Positions 38,176 to 47,154 of a stretch of 64,000 nucleotides of DNA are shown one piece after another (positions within the stretch are counted from its first letter, which is position 1; every line of letters begins with the position of its first letter). Made by a program: the position numbers and the translations under genes. Origin of the DNA: Mycobacterium sp. D16R12 (lineage in GTDB: Bacteria; Actinomycetota; Actinomycetes; Mycobacteriales; Mycobacteriaceae); the NCBI RefSeq assembly GCF_002013465.1, contig NZ_MAFC01000003.1, positions 142,547-206,546 on the forward strand, read 5' to 3'. The notes under the pieces were generated by a model that saw nothing but the letters and a program-made list of their open reading frames with translations, searched no databases and had not been told where the DNA came from.

Positions 38176-39872
38176 AACCGCTGGATACGCTTCATGCCAG
38201 TATCGTTCACGCGCTGCTCGCGAACGCTGAGCTCGGGGCGGATGCGCCCAGCACCATAGTTGTCTCGGAAACCGAAGATGCCGAGACAATCACGCACGAG
38301 AAACTTGCCGAGGCATCGCTGCGAGCAGCGGCCATCATGGCCGAGTCTGGCGTCCGTCCGGGCGATCGTGTCATGATCTGCCTCCCGACGTCGCCGGCGT
38401 TCCTCACGGCATTCTTCGCGACGATGGCGCTCGGCGCGATCCCCGTCGCGGTGCCGCTGCCCGGCGGTTTCGGGGCGATCGACGTCTTCGCATCGAAGTT
38501 CCGCCGCCTCGTGGCATATCTCGAACCGAGGGCCATCATTGCCATCTCACTGGTCGCCGATGCGCTCAAGCCCGATGTATCCGGCGCCATAGCGGTGCAT
38601 GACGGCGAGCTCCTTCACATACAGGCCTGCGACCCCGGGGCGCCCACGATGGCGCCGCGGCTACCTGCGGGGGACGATCTCGCGTTCATCCAGTGCACGT
38701 CCGGTTCAACGGGAAAACCCAAGGGCGTGATGATCACTCACGCAAACCTGGTCAACAACTGCGAACAGATTCGTCGCAAATGCCAATGCGGAACTGACGA
38801 TACATGGGTGGGATGGCTCCCCCTCAATCACGATATGGGTCTCATCGGGGGGACGCTCACACCGTTGTATTCCCGTACCCGCGCCGTGCAGATTCCGCCT
38901 GCGCTATTCCTGCGCCGACCTGCCGAATGGCTTCTGAACGTGTCCCGCTATCAAGGAACAATCACCGCCGCACCAAATTTCGCGTACGGGTACGCCGCAG
39001 CGCGTATCAAGGACGAGGAACTTGACGGCGTCGATCTGTCTTCGTGGCGATTCATGTTCTGCGGTGCTGAGCCCATTCAATTCGACACCGTGAGCCGTTT
39101 CGTCGAGCGTTTTCGGCACTGGGGTCTTCCCGAAAATTCGCTGATACCGTGCTACGGGCTCGCTGAAGCGTCACTGGCAGTGACAGTTTCGCGACCCCAG
39201 TCGATTTCCTTCGATGTGGTGGACCGCCACGCCCTGGCCACCGCGCGAATAGCCAAAGACACCACACCAGAGGATCCGGCGGCGCTAACCGTCGTCGACT
39301 GCGGCACCGTGGTGGACGGCGCCGAAATTCGGATAGCGGACGAAGACGGCACCGTCCTCGGCGAGAACGCGCTCGGGCACATCCAGTTTCGCGGTCCAGC
39401 AACCACGGCCGGGTACTTTGGGCTACCCGAAGAGACCGCTAAATCGATGACCGCCGACGGCTGGTGGGACTCGGGCGACATCGGCTATCTGCGTGACGGC
39501 GGGCTGCGAGTCACCGGCCGCGCCAAGGACATCATCATCATCCGCGGAGCCAACTATTTTCCCTCCAACTTCGAGCATGCCGCCGAGTCCGTAGCGGGCG
39601 TACGGGTCGGCGGCGTCGCCGCCGTTGGACACACCGCAGAGGGCGAGGATTCAGAATCGTTGCATCTCATCGTGGAGACCGAAGTCGATGCGTCGGTGAG
39701 GGACAGCCTACGGCGAGCGGTACGCTCCGCGGTCAGTGCGCGCACCGGTGTGCTACCCGCGGCAATACATCTTGTGCCTAAGCGGAGCATCCCTAAGACG
39801 ACCAGCGGGAAGGTTCAGCGGTCGAAGGCCAAACGGCTGTTCGTGGAGAGGGAGCAGGTGGCGCAGCAGTGA
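38172..39872 (+). CDS. fatty acyl-AMP ligase (FAAL)
   Basis: 566 residues. ANL-superfamily motifs: FIQCTSGSTGKPKGVMITHANLV (residues ~173-193), and GWLPLNHDMGLIGGTLTPLY plus APNFAYGYAAARI, which are diagnostic of FAAL enzymes rather than acyl-CoA ligases. The C-terminal lobe has DGWWDSGDIGYLRDGGLRVTGRAKD and the lysine in IPKTTSGKVQRSKAKRLF. It should adenylate a fatty acid and load it onto an ACP. Coupled to ACP upstream and P450 downstream by ATGA overlaps. Confidence 0.93.
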   Translation: MKPLDTLHASIVHALLANAELGADAPSTIVVSETEDAETITHEKLAEASLRAAAIMAESGVRPGDRVMICLPTSPAFLTAFFATMALGAIPVAVPLPGGFGAIDVFASKFRRLVAYLEPRAIIAISLVADALKPDVSGAIAVHDGELLHIQACDPGAPTMAPRLPAGDDLAFIQCTSGSTGKPKGVMITHANLVNNCEQIRRKCQCGTDDTWVGWLPLNHDMGLIGGTLTPLYSRTRAVQIPPALFLRRPAEWLLNVSRYQGTITAAPNFAYGYAAARIKDEELDGVDLSSWRFMFCGAEPIQFDTVSRFVERFRHWGLPENSLIPCYGLAEASLAVTVSRPQSISFDVVDRHALATARIAKDTTPEDPAALTVVDCGTVVDGAEIRIADEDGTVLGENALGHIQFRGPATTAGYFGLPEETAKSMTADGWWDSGDIGYLRDGGLRVTGRAKDIIIIRGANYFPSNFEHAAESVAGVRVGGVAAVGHTAEGEDSESLHLIVETEVDASVRDSLRRAVRSAVSARTGVLPAAIHLVPKRSIPKTTSGKVQRSKAKRLFVEREQVAQQ

Positions 39873-41206
39873 CCCGTCAACTCGCCGGCCCCGCCTACCG
39901 AAACCCGCTGGGCGCCTTCTTGCCATACCGCAGGGACCCCCTCACGCTGTTCTACGAGCAGGCAAACGCATACAGCGGCAGCGTTCGCTTACGCCTGGCG
40001 TACGAGCAGCTCTACCTGCTTGTCGATGAAGACCACATCCGCCAAGTGCTCATGACAAACTTCGACAAGTACGCCAAGGGCATCAGCTACAACAGCCTCA
40101 ACTACTTGCTCGGGCCAGGGTTGTTGACCAGTGACGGAAAGCTGTGGAAGACGCAGCGGGCTTTGATCAAACCCGCGTTCACACGCCGCCATGTCACCGA
40201 TGAGATACCGATCATGGTGGATGCAGGCGAACGGATGTACAAACGGCTCGACCACTTCGCCGCCAACGGAAGCACATTCGACCTGGTAACAGAGGTGCTC
40301 AACTTCGCGGCGGACGTCGTCTGCCGCGCCGTGATGGGCAGCGATGTCGAGGGCGTGCTACCGCAAATCGATCATGACGTCCGGGATGGAGTCGCCTGGG
40401 TGATGCGTCACATGTCCTCGGTTATCCAGTTGCCTCCGTCCATACCGACACCGAGCAACCGCCGGTTCCGGGCCCTGCGCGCGCGACTCAACAACGTGGT
40501 CGACGACGTCATCGCGGGTCACAAGAAGCTCGGTGATGACAACAGCTTGCTCGGAAGGCTGGTTAAGGCGCGCGACGACACAGGCCATGCGATGGACGAT
40601 GAGCAACTGCGCCATGAGGTGCTGACATTCCTTCTTGCCGGGCATGAGACAACTGGCGGAGCGATCGCCTGGACGATGTACGAGCTATGCCGGAATCCAG
40701 CTGTGCTGCACGATGTCGTCGACGAAGTAGACAGCGTGCTTGGCGGCAGCCTCCCTGCCGCGGAATCGCTATCGGCGCTGGACCTTACAGGACGTGCGAT
40801 CGACGAATCCATGCGGCTGCACCCGCCCGCGTGGGCATTCAGCCGCAGTGCACTGGAACCTGACACGTTCGACACGTTCGACATCGACAAAGGTGCCATC
40901 ATCGTTATCAGCCCCTTTGTCAACCAGCGACTGCCTCAGTTCTGGCCTTCCCCTCTGCAATTCGATCCGGGCAGGTTCACCCCTGAGGCATCGAAGGGTC
41001 GGTCACCGTTCCACTACTTCCCGTTCGGCTGGGGGCCACACCTGTGCGTGGGCCAGCACCTAGCACTGACCGAGATACGGGTCGGTCTGGCAATGCTTTT
41101 GGCGCGCTACGAATTCGAGCTCGTCAATGGGATGCGTGTGCGCGAAAACCCGGAGATATCCAACCTGCCCGACCCCGTAATATGCAAGGTAAGGCAGCGC
41201 GCATGA
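39869..41206 (+). CDS. cytochrome P450
   Basis: 445 residues, GTG at 39869. I-helix LTFLLAGHETTGGAIAWTMYEL with the acid-alcohol pair, ExxR in DESMRLHPPAWAFSR, and the heme loop FPFGWGPHLCVGQHLAL with Cys393 as axial thiolate. The proportions and the FVNQRLPQFWPSPLQFDPGRF segment resemble fatty-acid-hydroxylating P450s (CYP102/CYP4-like). It needs external ferredoxin or reductase, not encoded nearby. Likely hydroxylates or oxidises the acyl chain, possibly while bound to ACP. Confidence 0.93.
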   Translation: MTRQLAGPAYRNPLGAFLPYRRDPLTLFYEQANAYSGSVRLRLAYEQLYLLVDEDHIRQVLMTNFDKYAKGISYNSLNYLLGPGLLTSDGKLWKTQRALIKPAFTRRHVTDEIPIMVDAGERMYKRLDHFAANGSTFDLVTEVLNFAADVVCRAVMGSDVEGVLPQIDHDVRDGVAWVMRHMSSVIQLPPSIPTPSNRRFRALRARLNNVVDDVIAGHKKLGDDNSLLGRLVKARDDTGHAMDDEQLRHEVLTFLLAGHETTGGAIAWTMYELCRNPAVLHDVVDEVDSVLGGSLPAAESLSALDLTGRAIDESMRLHPPAWAFSRSALEPDTFDTFDIDKGAIIVISPFVNQRLPQFWPSPLQFDPGRFTPEASKGRSPFHYFPFGWGPHLCVGQHLALTEIRVGLAMLLARYEFELVNGMRVRENPEISNLPDPVICKVRQRA

Positions 41207-43782
41207 CGATGACGCTTGAGAATGTCGGCAACAAGGCAGCGAGCCTTATCTTGCTCGCCACGCAGGGGTACGCGGTGCCCGCGTTCACGGTGGTGACAAC
41301 CGATCAGTGCGCGCGGATCCTGGAGCAAGCCCAGCTGCCCATCGGCGCGCACCTCGCAGAACTCAACACCGATTCGCACGACTCACTGCGCACCACGGCC
41401 AGTAACATCCGTGAGCTGATCAGCGGGCTGTCGATCCCCGGTGATATCACCGACGAGATCGACACTCAAATAGCCGGTTTCGGGTCAGGAGCCCGGCTCG
41501 CGGTGCGCTCGTCTGTCGAAGGTGAAGACTCTGCCGCCGATTCTTTCGCCGGGCAGCTCGACACCTTCCTGGACGTGGCGCCGCACGACGTGGAATCAGC
41601 GATCCTCGGTGTATTGGCATCCGCATACTCGGAGCGGTCGCTGTTCTATCGCGCACGGCGCGGGATCGACAACGTCACCGTGGACGCTGCCGTCATCGTG
41701 CAGGTTCTTGTCGATAGTGCAGCCGCAGGCGTCGTGTTCAGCTGCAATCCAACCAATGGTGACACCTGCGAGGCCGTAGTGTCTGCGGGATTCGGCCTCG
41801 GAGAGGGCGTCGTATCCGGCACCGCCGACTGTGACACATATTTCGTCGACACCCAGTCACACACGGTCAACACCCGTGTGGAACAGATCGAGAACGGACC
41901 CGTGCTCACCGACGAGCGTGTCGGGGAGCTCGTCACCGTAGCCGTCGACCTCGCCAGCACTCTCGGTGTCCCTCAGGATATCGAGTGGGCGATCGACAAC
42001 GACGGCAAGTTGTGGCTACTGCAGGCGCGGCCGGTCACCGCCACCGGCATGCGGCAGACGATCTTCGACAATGTGAACGTCGCCGAGTCCTATCCCGGGC
42101 TGTCCACACCGCTGACCTTCTCGGTTGTCAGACTCGCGTACGAACAAGTCTTCCGGGCATGCCACCGGGACTTCGGGGCAAGCCGAGAGACCGTTCGTGA
42201 CAATAGCGCGAGCCTTTACCCCTACCTGGTCGGCACAGCTCACGGCCGGATCTACTACAACATCAGCAATTGGTACTCGCTGTTCCTTCAAATCCCGGGA
42301 ATGGAGTTCGCAATCGAGGGTTGGGAGGCAGCCCTTGGCATCGAGAGCCGGTACAAGCGGCCGGCCTTGCCGTTGCGTGGCCTCGCGCTGGCCAAGATGT
42401 GGCTCCTGCGCGTACGCGTTGTCTTGGTGATTCTCGCCGGCTGGCTACGGCTCAGAAGCCGACTTGCGTCGTTCTTCGGCCTGCTCAACGATTTCACCAC
42501 AGATCTGGATCACCGCCTGGCTCAGGAGAACTCAGAGAATCAACGTGAACCGCACGAGCTGCTAAGTTGGCTGGAACGCTGCATCAGCGAGCTCGTACCG
42601 GCCTATTCGGTACAGATATTCAACGACTTCCTGGCCCAACAACTGTTTCACATCATTGGGCGGATCATCGAGAAGGCCGGGGTGACCAATCCCGAGGCCA
42701 TTCGCAATGAGCTGTTCTGCGGCGAGGAGGGCGTACGCAGTGTCGACCCGGTGCGCTCCCTGCTCGAGCTCGCCAACCTGGCCCGCTCGGATGCCTCGCT
42801 GACCGAGCTGTTCACGAGCAATCTTGACGCACAGAGTGTCTGGGCAGAGTTGTCACAGTTTCCGCAGTTCCGCTCCGCGTGCTTGCTGCATATCGCGGAG
42901 TACGGGGACCGTACAGTCAACGAACTCAAGCTGGAGACGGACCCGCTTAGCTGGCGCCCCGCCGATCTCGTGCCATCGTTGCGCAACTATATTCGTGGTG
43001 GCCAGAACATCGCCGACATGGAGTCACACGAACAGCAGATCCGCCACGACGCCGAGCAAGACATGCGTAAAGCATTGCGCGGCAAGCCCTTTCTACGCGT
43101 CGCTTACAACCTCGTCCTGAAGCACGCACGCGAGAACGTCAAGCAGCGGGAAAACATGCGGTTGGGCCGCAGCCGTTGTTTCGGTCTGGTCAAGCGTGTG
43201 TTCCGCCAATACGGCGACCATCTGCACACGGCCCGCCTCATCGACAACCCGCGCGACGTCTTCTACCTGACCTATGAGGAGATCGCCGCGATAACCCGCG
43301 GCACCTTCGTCGACGGCGATCCGCACACTTTGGTCGCCGCACGCAAAGCCGACCACGATCGCTGGCGTCGTGATGCGCCACCGTCACGCATCGTGACATC
43401 CGGCATGGCCGCCGCGCATGTCAGCGAGCATGAATACGACACCCTTGAAGACGCCCCGGTCTTGATTGGAATCGGTTGCTCTCCAGGCAATGTCGAAGCA
43501 CCGGCGATGCTAGTCCAAGACCCGGGCGAAGCAGGCGATATCGACGGTCAGGTGCTTGTCGCATCAACCACCGATCCAGGCTGGGTGTTTCTCATGGTCG
43601 CCGCGGGTGGGCTAGTCACCGAAAAAGGCAGCCTGCTGTCACACACCGCCATCATCGGCCGCGAGCTGGGCATCACGACGGTCGTCGGCGTCAGGGGTGC
43701 CACCCGCTTGTTGCATGACGGTGACGTTGTGGCCGTCAACGGCCGCGCCGGCACCGTGACGATCCGCAGGAGAGCCACATGA
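41203..43782 (+). CDS. PEP synthase/rifampin phosphotransferase-like dikinase (second copy)
   Basis: 859 residues from ATG at 41203, overlapping the P450 stop (ATGA). ATP-binding part: VGNKAASLILLATQGYAVPAF (GN in place of the usual GG), LAVRSSVEGEDSAADSFAGQ, AGVVFSCNPTNGDT and DIEWAIDNDGKLWLLQARPV. The acceptor domain starts PLTFSVVRLAYEQVF with GRIYYNISNW. The C-terminal phospho-carrier His814 is present in GSLLSHTAIIGRELG. A hydrophobic stretch (LWLLRVRVVLVILAGWLRLRS-like, near residue 405) suggests membrane contact. Clearly diverged from the first copy, so the two probably act on different acceptors. Confidence 0.88.
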   Translation: MTMTLENVGNKAASLILLATQGYAVPAFTVVTTDQCARILEQAQLPIGAHLAELNTDSHDSLRTTASNIRELISGLSIPGDITDEIDTQIAGFGSGARLAVRSSVEGEDSAADSFAGQLDTFLDVAPHDVESAILGVLASAYSERSLFYRARRGIDNVTVDAAVIVQVLVDSAAAGVVFSCNPTNGDTCEAVVSAGFGLGEGVVSGTADCDTYFVDTQSHTVNTRVEQIENGPVLTDERVGELVTVAVDLASTLGVPQDIEWAIDNDGKLWLLQARPVTATGMRQTIFDNVNVAESYPGLSTPLTFSVVRLAYEQVFRACHRDFGASRETVRDNSASLYPYLVGTAHGRIYYNISNWYSLFLQIPGMEFAIEGWEAALGIESRYKRPALPLRGLALAKMWLLRVRVVLVILAGWLRLRSRLASFFGLLNDFTTDLDHRLAQENSENQREPHELLSWLERCISELVPAYSVQIFNDFLAQQLFHIIGRIIEKAGVTNPEAIRNELFCGEEGVRSVDPVRSLLELANLARSDASLTELFTSNLDAQSVWAELSQFPQFRSACLLHIAEYGDRTVNELKLETDPLSWRPADLVPSLRNYIRGGQNIADMESHEQQIRHDAEQDMRKALRGKPFLRVAYNLVLKHARENVKQRENMRLGRSRCFGLVKRVFRQYGDHLHTARLIDNPRDVFYLTYEEIAAITRGTFVDGDPHTLVAARKADHDRWRRDAPPSRIVTSGMAAAHVSEHEYDTLEDAPVLIGIGCSPGNVEAPAMLVQDPGEAGDIDGQVLVASTTDPGWVFLMVAAGGLVTEKGSLLSHTAIIGRELGITTVVGVRGATRLLHDGDVVAVNGRAGTVTIRRRAT

Positions 43783-45065
43783 ACAATGTCGGGCACGCCG
43801 AGAACTTCAGCCTTGAGCACTATATGAACCCCAAGGCGGTTACCTTTGAGGATCGCTTTGCCGACTTTCAGCACTACGTCAACCGCGCCCGCGGCAGCGG
43901 CTTCGTGCTACGAGAGATCGCGGGCCCCTCTGGACCGGTTGTACCCGTTCGCGATCCGGCGACCGACACAACGTGCGATGTCATCATGCTGGGATCCAAC
44001 AATTACCTGGGCATGGCGAACGAGCCTGAGATCGTCGAAGCCACCGTCGCAGCTCTCCGTCAATACGGGACGGGTTGTGGCGGACCGCCATTGCTCAACG
44101 GCACAACATCACTGCACCGCCAGCTGGAGGAAAAGTTGGCGCGGCTCAAGGGCTGTGAGTCCGCGCTGCTGTTCTCCTCTGGATATGCCGCCAATGTCGG
44201 GTGGTTGACCGGACTGATGAACAAGGGCGACATCCTGATCTACGACGAGCAGAATCATGCGAGTCTCTACGACGGCGTCCAGCTCGGCCGAGTCCGATCG
44301 ATGGCTTTTGACCACAATGACCTCGACCACCTGCGCCACCGCCTCATGCAGGTGCGCTGGCGTGATCCAGGCGCCAACATCGTCGTCGCCGTCGAGGGTG
44401 TCTACTCGATGGACGGCGATATTGCTCCGCTGCCGGAGATCAAGGCACTCTGCGAGAACTTTGGCGCCTGGCTTGCCGTCGATGACGCACACGGCACCGG
44501 CGTGCTAGGAGCGAATGGCCACGGGACTCACGAATATTTCGCCATGTCGTCCGGCGAGGTCGAGATCGCGATGGGCACATTCTCGAAGGTGTTCGCGACA
44601 ACCGGCGGTTTCGTCGCCGGATCACAAGGGTTCGTCGATTCGCTGCGCTTCCTGGCCCGCTCATACATGTTCTCCGCTTCCCTGGCCCCGTCGGTGGTCG
44701 CATCGGTGATCGCGGGAATTGACTTCATTGAGACGCATCCCGAGCGCATCGCGAAACTCCATGACAATGTCGCCTACTTCGTCAATTCGCTACGACACAT
44801 CGGATTTGCAATTGAGGCCCCCACCGCAATCGTCCCTATCGCATTGCCTGCCGACGTCGAGGTGATCGAAGTGGTCGCCGCGCTGCACAGGGAGGGAGTA
44901 TTCGTCAACGGTGTCGAATTCCCCGCGGTCCCGCGCGACAAACAGCGGATACGGGTCAGCATGATGGCCACGCTCACCCGTGCACAGCTAGACATCGCGG
45001 TCGAGAAGATCACTGCCGTCGCCCGCCGCTTCGGTTTTCATCCCGACCAGGTGGGCACATCATGA
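43779..45065 (+). CDS. alpha-oxoamine synthase (AONS/serine palmitoyltransferase-like)
   Basis: 428 residues. Fold-type I PLP enzyme of the oxoamine synthase group: MLGSNNYLGMANEPEIVEA, GTGCGGPPLLNGTTSLHRQLEEKLARLKGCESALLFSSGYAAN, the substrate His in DEQNHASLYDG, DDAHGTGVLG, and the PLP lysine Lys270 in MGTFSKVFATTGGFVAG. It has an N-terminal extension of ~60 residues (DRFADFQHYVNRARGSGFVLREI) seen in SPT- and CqsA-like members. Condenses an acyl thioester with an amino acid with loss of CO2 to give an alpha-aminoketone. With FAAL and ACP here, an acyl-ACP donor is likely. Confidence 0.93.
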   Translation: MNNVGHAENFSLEHYMNPKAVTFEDRFADFQHYVNRARGSGFVLREIAGPSGPVVPVRDPATDTTCDVIMLGSNNYLGMANEPEIVEATVAALRQYGTGCGGPPLLNGTTSLHRQLEEKLARLKGCESALLFSSGYAANVGWLTGLMNKGDILIYDEQNHASLYDGVQLGRVRSMAFDHNDLDHLRHRLMQVRWRDPGANIVVAVEGVYSMDGDIAPLPEIKALCENFGAWLAVDDAHGTGVLGANGHGTHEYFAMSSGEVEIAMGTFSKVFATTGGFVAGSQGFVDSLRFLARSYMFSASLAPSVVASVIAGIDFIETHPERIAKLHDNVAYFVNSLRHIGFAIEAPTAIVPIALPADVEVIEVVAALHREGVFVNGVEFPAVPRDKQRIRVSMMATLTRAQLDIAVEKITAVARRFGFHPDQVGTS

Positions 45066-46438
45066 TCGCTGCGGGCGGCACCGCAGACGAGCGGCTACTG
45101 GTCCTGGCCTCGCTCATTGCACCTACTGAGGCTGAACGCGCGGAAATCGCTTCACTAGCAGGGGAAATCACCGACTGGGCCGGATTTCTGAATCTCGCGA
45201 AAGTCAATGCGACGATACCGCTGGTGCAGCGCAGGCTGGAACATGAGCAGCTTTTCGGAATGGTGCCCGTGGATGTCGCGAAGGGTTTCCTCGCGGTGTC
45301 CAGCACCATCGCCGAGACCAACGACCTGCGGCTCAGGGGCAGCCTGGAGCTACTGCACAGATTCGACGCAGCCGGCATCAGATGCGTTGTGCTCAAAGGC
45401 ATGCTGTTCGCATCTGAGGTCTATCAGGATCCGCACTACAAACGGATGAACGACCTCGACATCCTTGTCGAGATCGAGCATGTCGACAATGTCATGGCCA
45501 TCTACCGTGAACTCGGGATGTTCAGCGTCTCCGAACTGCTGGGCAAGCAGCCCACAGTCCGGGAGCGGCGCAGCCACCACCTGCCGTCCTTCGTTTCCCG
45601 CGACGGGACGCTCGTCGTCGGCACCCATTGGGGGCTGATCACTCCGCTGGCGCCATACCGGATCGACTATGCGGCAATCTGGTCCAGGGTCCGCCGCATC
45701 GACTACTACGGTGTGCCCGCGTGGGCGATGGCGCATGAGGACAACCTGCATCACCTGTGCATTCATCTGCCGTATTACAAGACGGGCGTGCGCGAGCTCG
45801 CCGACATCTGGAACCTGGTGCGATACGCGGGCGACGGCCTCAACTGGCACACCCTAAACAACGAGATCGACAAGGCCGGTTCGCACAATCTAGTGTTCCA
45901 CGCCTTGTCACTGGTAAATCGACTGGTCCCCCAAAGGAACTGCCAGATGCTCGCCGAATCGGCAGAGCCACAGGCAGATCGGTTCTACCGCACAGATGTG
46001 ACACGCAAGACTCGCCACGTGCGCACCCTGCTACGCAGCCGTTCGACGCACACATCCGTGATCGAGAAGGCGTACACCGAGTTCAATGCCACCAGCGCAG
46101 CGCACGAGAAGTGGGTGCGATTCGCCCGACTATGGGCAAATCTGCTCGACGTACCCGCCGCGGATGCCGCGAAGATGAGTTCGCTGCATCACCCGAGCCT
46201 GGGACAGCAGCTGAAGGCGAAACTAGCTGCCCCTTACCGCCTTACGAAGGTCTTCCAGCGCGACCTTGGCCCGTGGCTCTTTCCAGCCGCGCTCGCCAAG
46301 ACCGCCTACGATCTCGGTGCGGCCTATGCGATGCAGCTGCGCCCCGGCAGTCGGCCGACGGACAACCTCGACGTGTTCGCGGCCAAAGTTGGGTTCACCC
46401 GTGCGGAACTTCAGTCGATCCTGGACGGTCAGGAGTGA
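45062..46438 (+). CDS. nucleotidyltransferase-like protein (PF14907 type)
   Basis: 458 residues, overlapping the oxoamine synthase gene by 4 bases. LLHRFDAAGIRCVVLKGMLFASEVYQDPHYKRMNDLDILVEIEHVD (residues ~97-145) is the hallmark of the 'uncharacterised nucleotidyltransferase' family: the KG and the R-x-x-D-x-D/DILV acidic pair would bind metal and nucleotide. The His-rich centre (EDNLHHLCIHLPYYKTG) is also conserved in this family, which recurs in natural-product clusters. Function unknown; nucleotidyl transfer is inference. Confidence 0.8.
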   Translation: MIAAGGTADERLLVLASLIAPTEAERAEIASLAGEITDWAGFLNLAKVNATIPLVQRRLEHEQLFGMVPVDVAKGFLAVSSTIAETNDLRLRGSLELLHRFDAAGIRCVVLKGMLFASEVYQDPHYKRMNDLDILVEIEHVDNVMAIYRELGMFSVSELLGKQPTVRERRSHHLPSFVSRDGTLVVGTHWGLITPLAPYRIDYAAIWSRVRRIDYYGVPAWAMAHEDNLHHLCIHLPYYKTGVRELADIWNLVRYAGDGLNWHTLNNEIDKAGSHNLVFHALSLVNRLVPQRNCQMLAESAEPQADRFYRTDVTRKTRHVRTLLRSRSTHTSVIEKAYTEFNATSAAHEKWVRFARLWANLLDVPAADAAKMSSLHHPSLGQQLKAKLAAPYRLTKVFQRDLGPWLFPAALAKTAYDLGAAYAMQLRPGSRPTDNLDVFAAKVGFTRAELQSILDGQE

Positions 46439-46440
46439 TC

Positions 46441-47154
46441 ATGCCGCAGGGACTGAGACCGCTGAAGAACCGTGAGGACGTCACTACCGTGCTCTGGGAT
46501 CTCGACGGCACGCTCGTCGGTATCAGACAGCGCCGCTTCCGGATGCTCATGCCGTTGGTCGCCGCCTGGGCATTCCGGGACATCATGCCGCCATGGCGAT
46601 TCCTGTGCACACTAGGCGATGCCTTACCACAGATTCGGTCAAATGTATCGTCAGATACCAACTACCACATGATGATCCGGATTCTTGCCGATTGCGCGAA
46701 CGTCGAAATCGCAGAGGCCGACATACGTATGCGCCGCGTCGCCGATGCCGAATTCCCGCGCCTGCGACGCCTGTTCTATCCGGTGCCGGAGGCACAGGAG
46801 GCGGTTACCCAACTCGCCGAGCGGGGCATCAGACAGGTGGTCGCAACCAACCCACTGTGGCCGGAGTCAACCGTGATTGCCCGCCTCGACTGGGGTGGGT
46901 TCGATCCCGGCGTTTTCCATCACATCACCAGCGGTGAAACCATGCGCCGGTCAAAACCGCGCCTGGATTTCTATCGCGAGCTGCTCGATGTGCTCGGGCA
47001 GCCGGCGGCCGAGTGCGTGATGATCGGCAACGACGTGGTGCAGGACGCTCCGGCGGTCGATCTCGGGATTCCCGTGTTCATCCTCGGTGTCACCGGCGAC
47101 TGGGCGCAACTGCCCGGCTGGCTGGGCCTCAGGGAGGCGCCATGTTCGTCGTAG
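46441..47154 (+). CDS. HAD-superfamily hydrolase
   Basis: 237 residues from ATG at 46441 with AGGAG at 46431-46435; a GTG at 46435 overlapping the previous stop is possible. HAD motif I VLWDLDGTLVGIRQRRF with both aspartates, motif II QVVATNPLWP, and motif IV VMIGNDVVQDAPAVDLG. The cap helices between residues 35 and 115 indicate a small-molecule phosphatase. It may remove a phosphate added by one of the kinases of the operon. It overlaps the next gene by 13 bases. Confidence 0.88.
   Translation: MPQGLRPLKNREDVTTVLWDLDGTLVGIRQRRFRMLMPLVAAWAFRDIMPPWRFLCTLGDALPQIRSNVSSDTNYHMMIRILADCANVEIAEADIRMRRVADAEFPRLRRLFYPVPEAQEAVTQLAERGIRQVVATNPLWPESTVIARLDWGGFDPGVFHHITSGETMRRSKPRLDFYRELLDVLGQPAAECVMIGNDVVQDAPAVDLGIPVFILGVTGDWAQLPGWLGLREAPCSS

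Noticed and set aside
30874..45065. A complete prodiginine or tambjamine pathway
   Set aside because: Key pyrrole-forming genes (prolyl-AMP ligase, flavin dehydrogenase, ketosynthase) are absent; only the downstream logic is shared.
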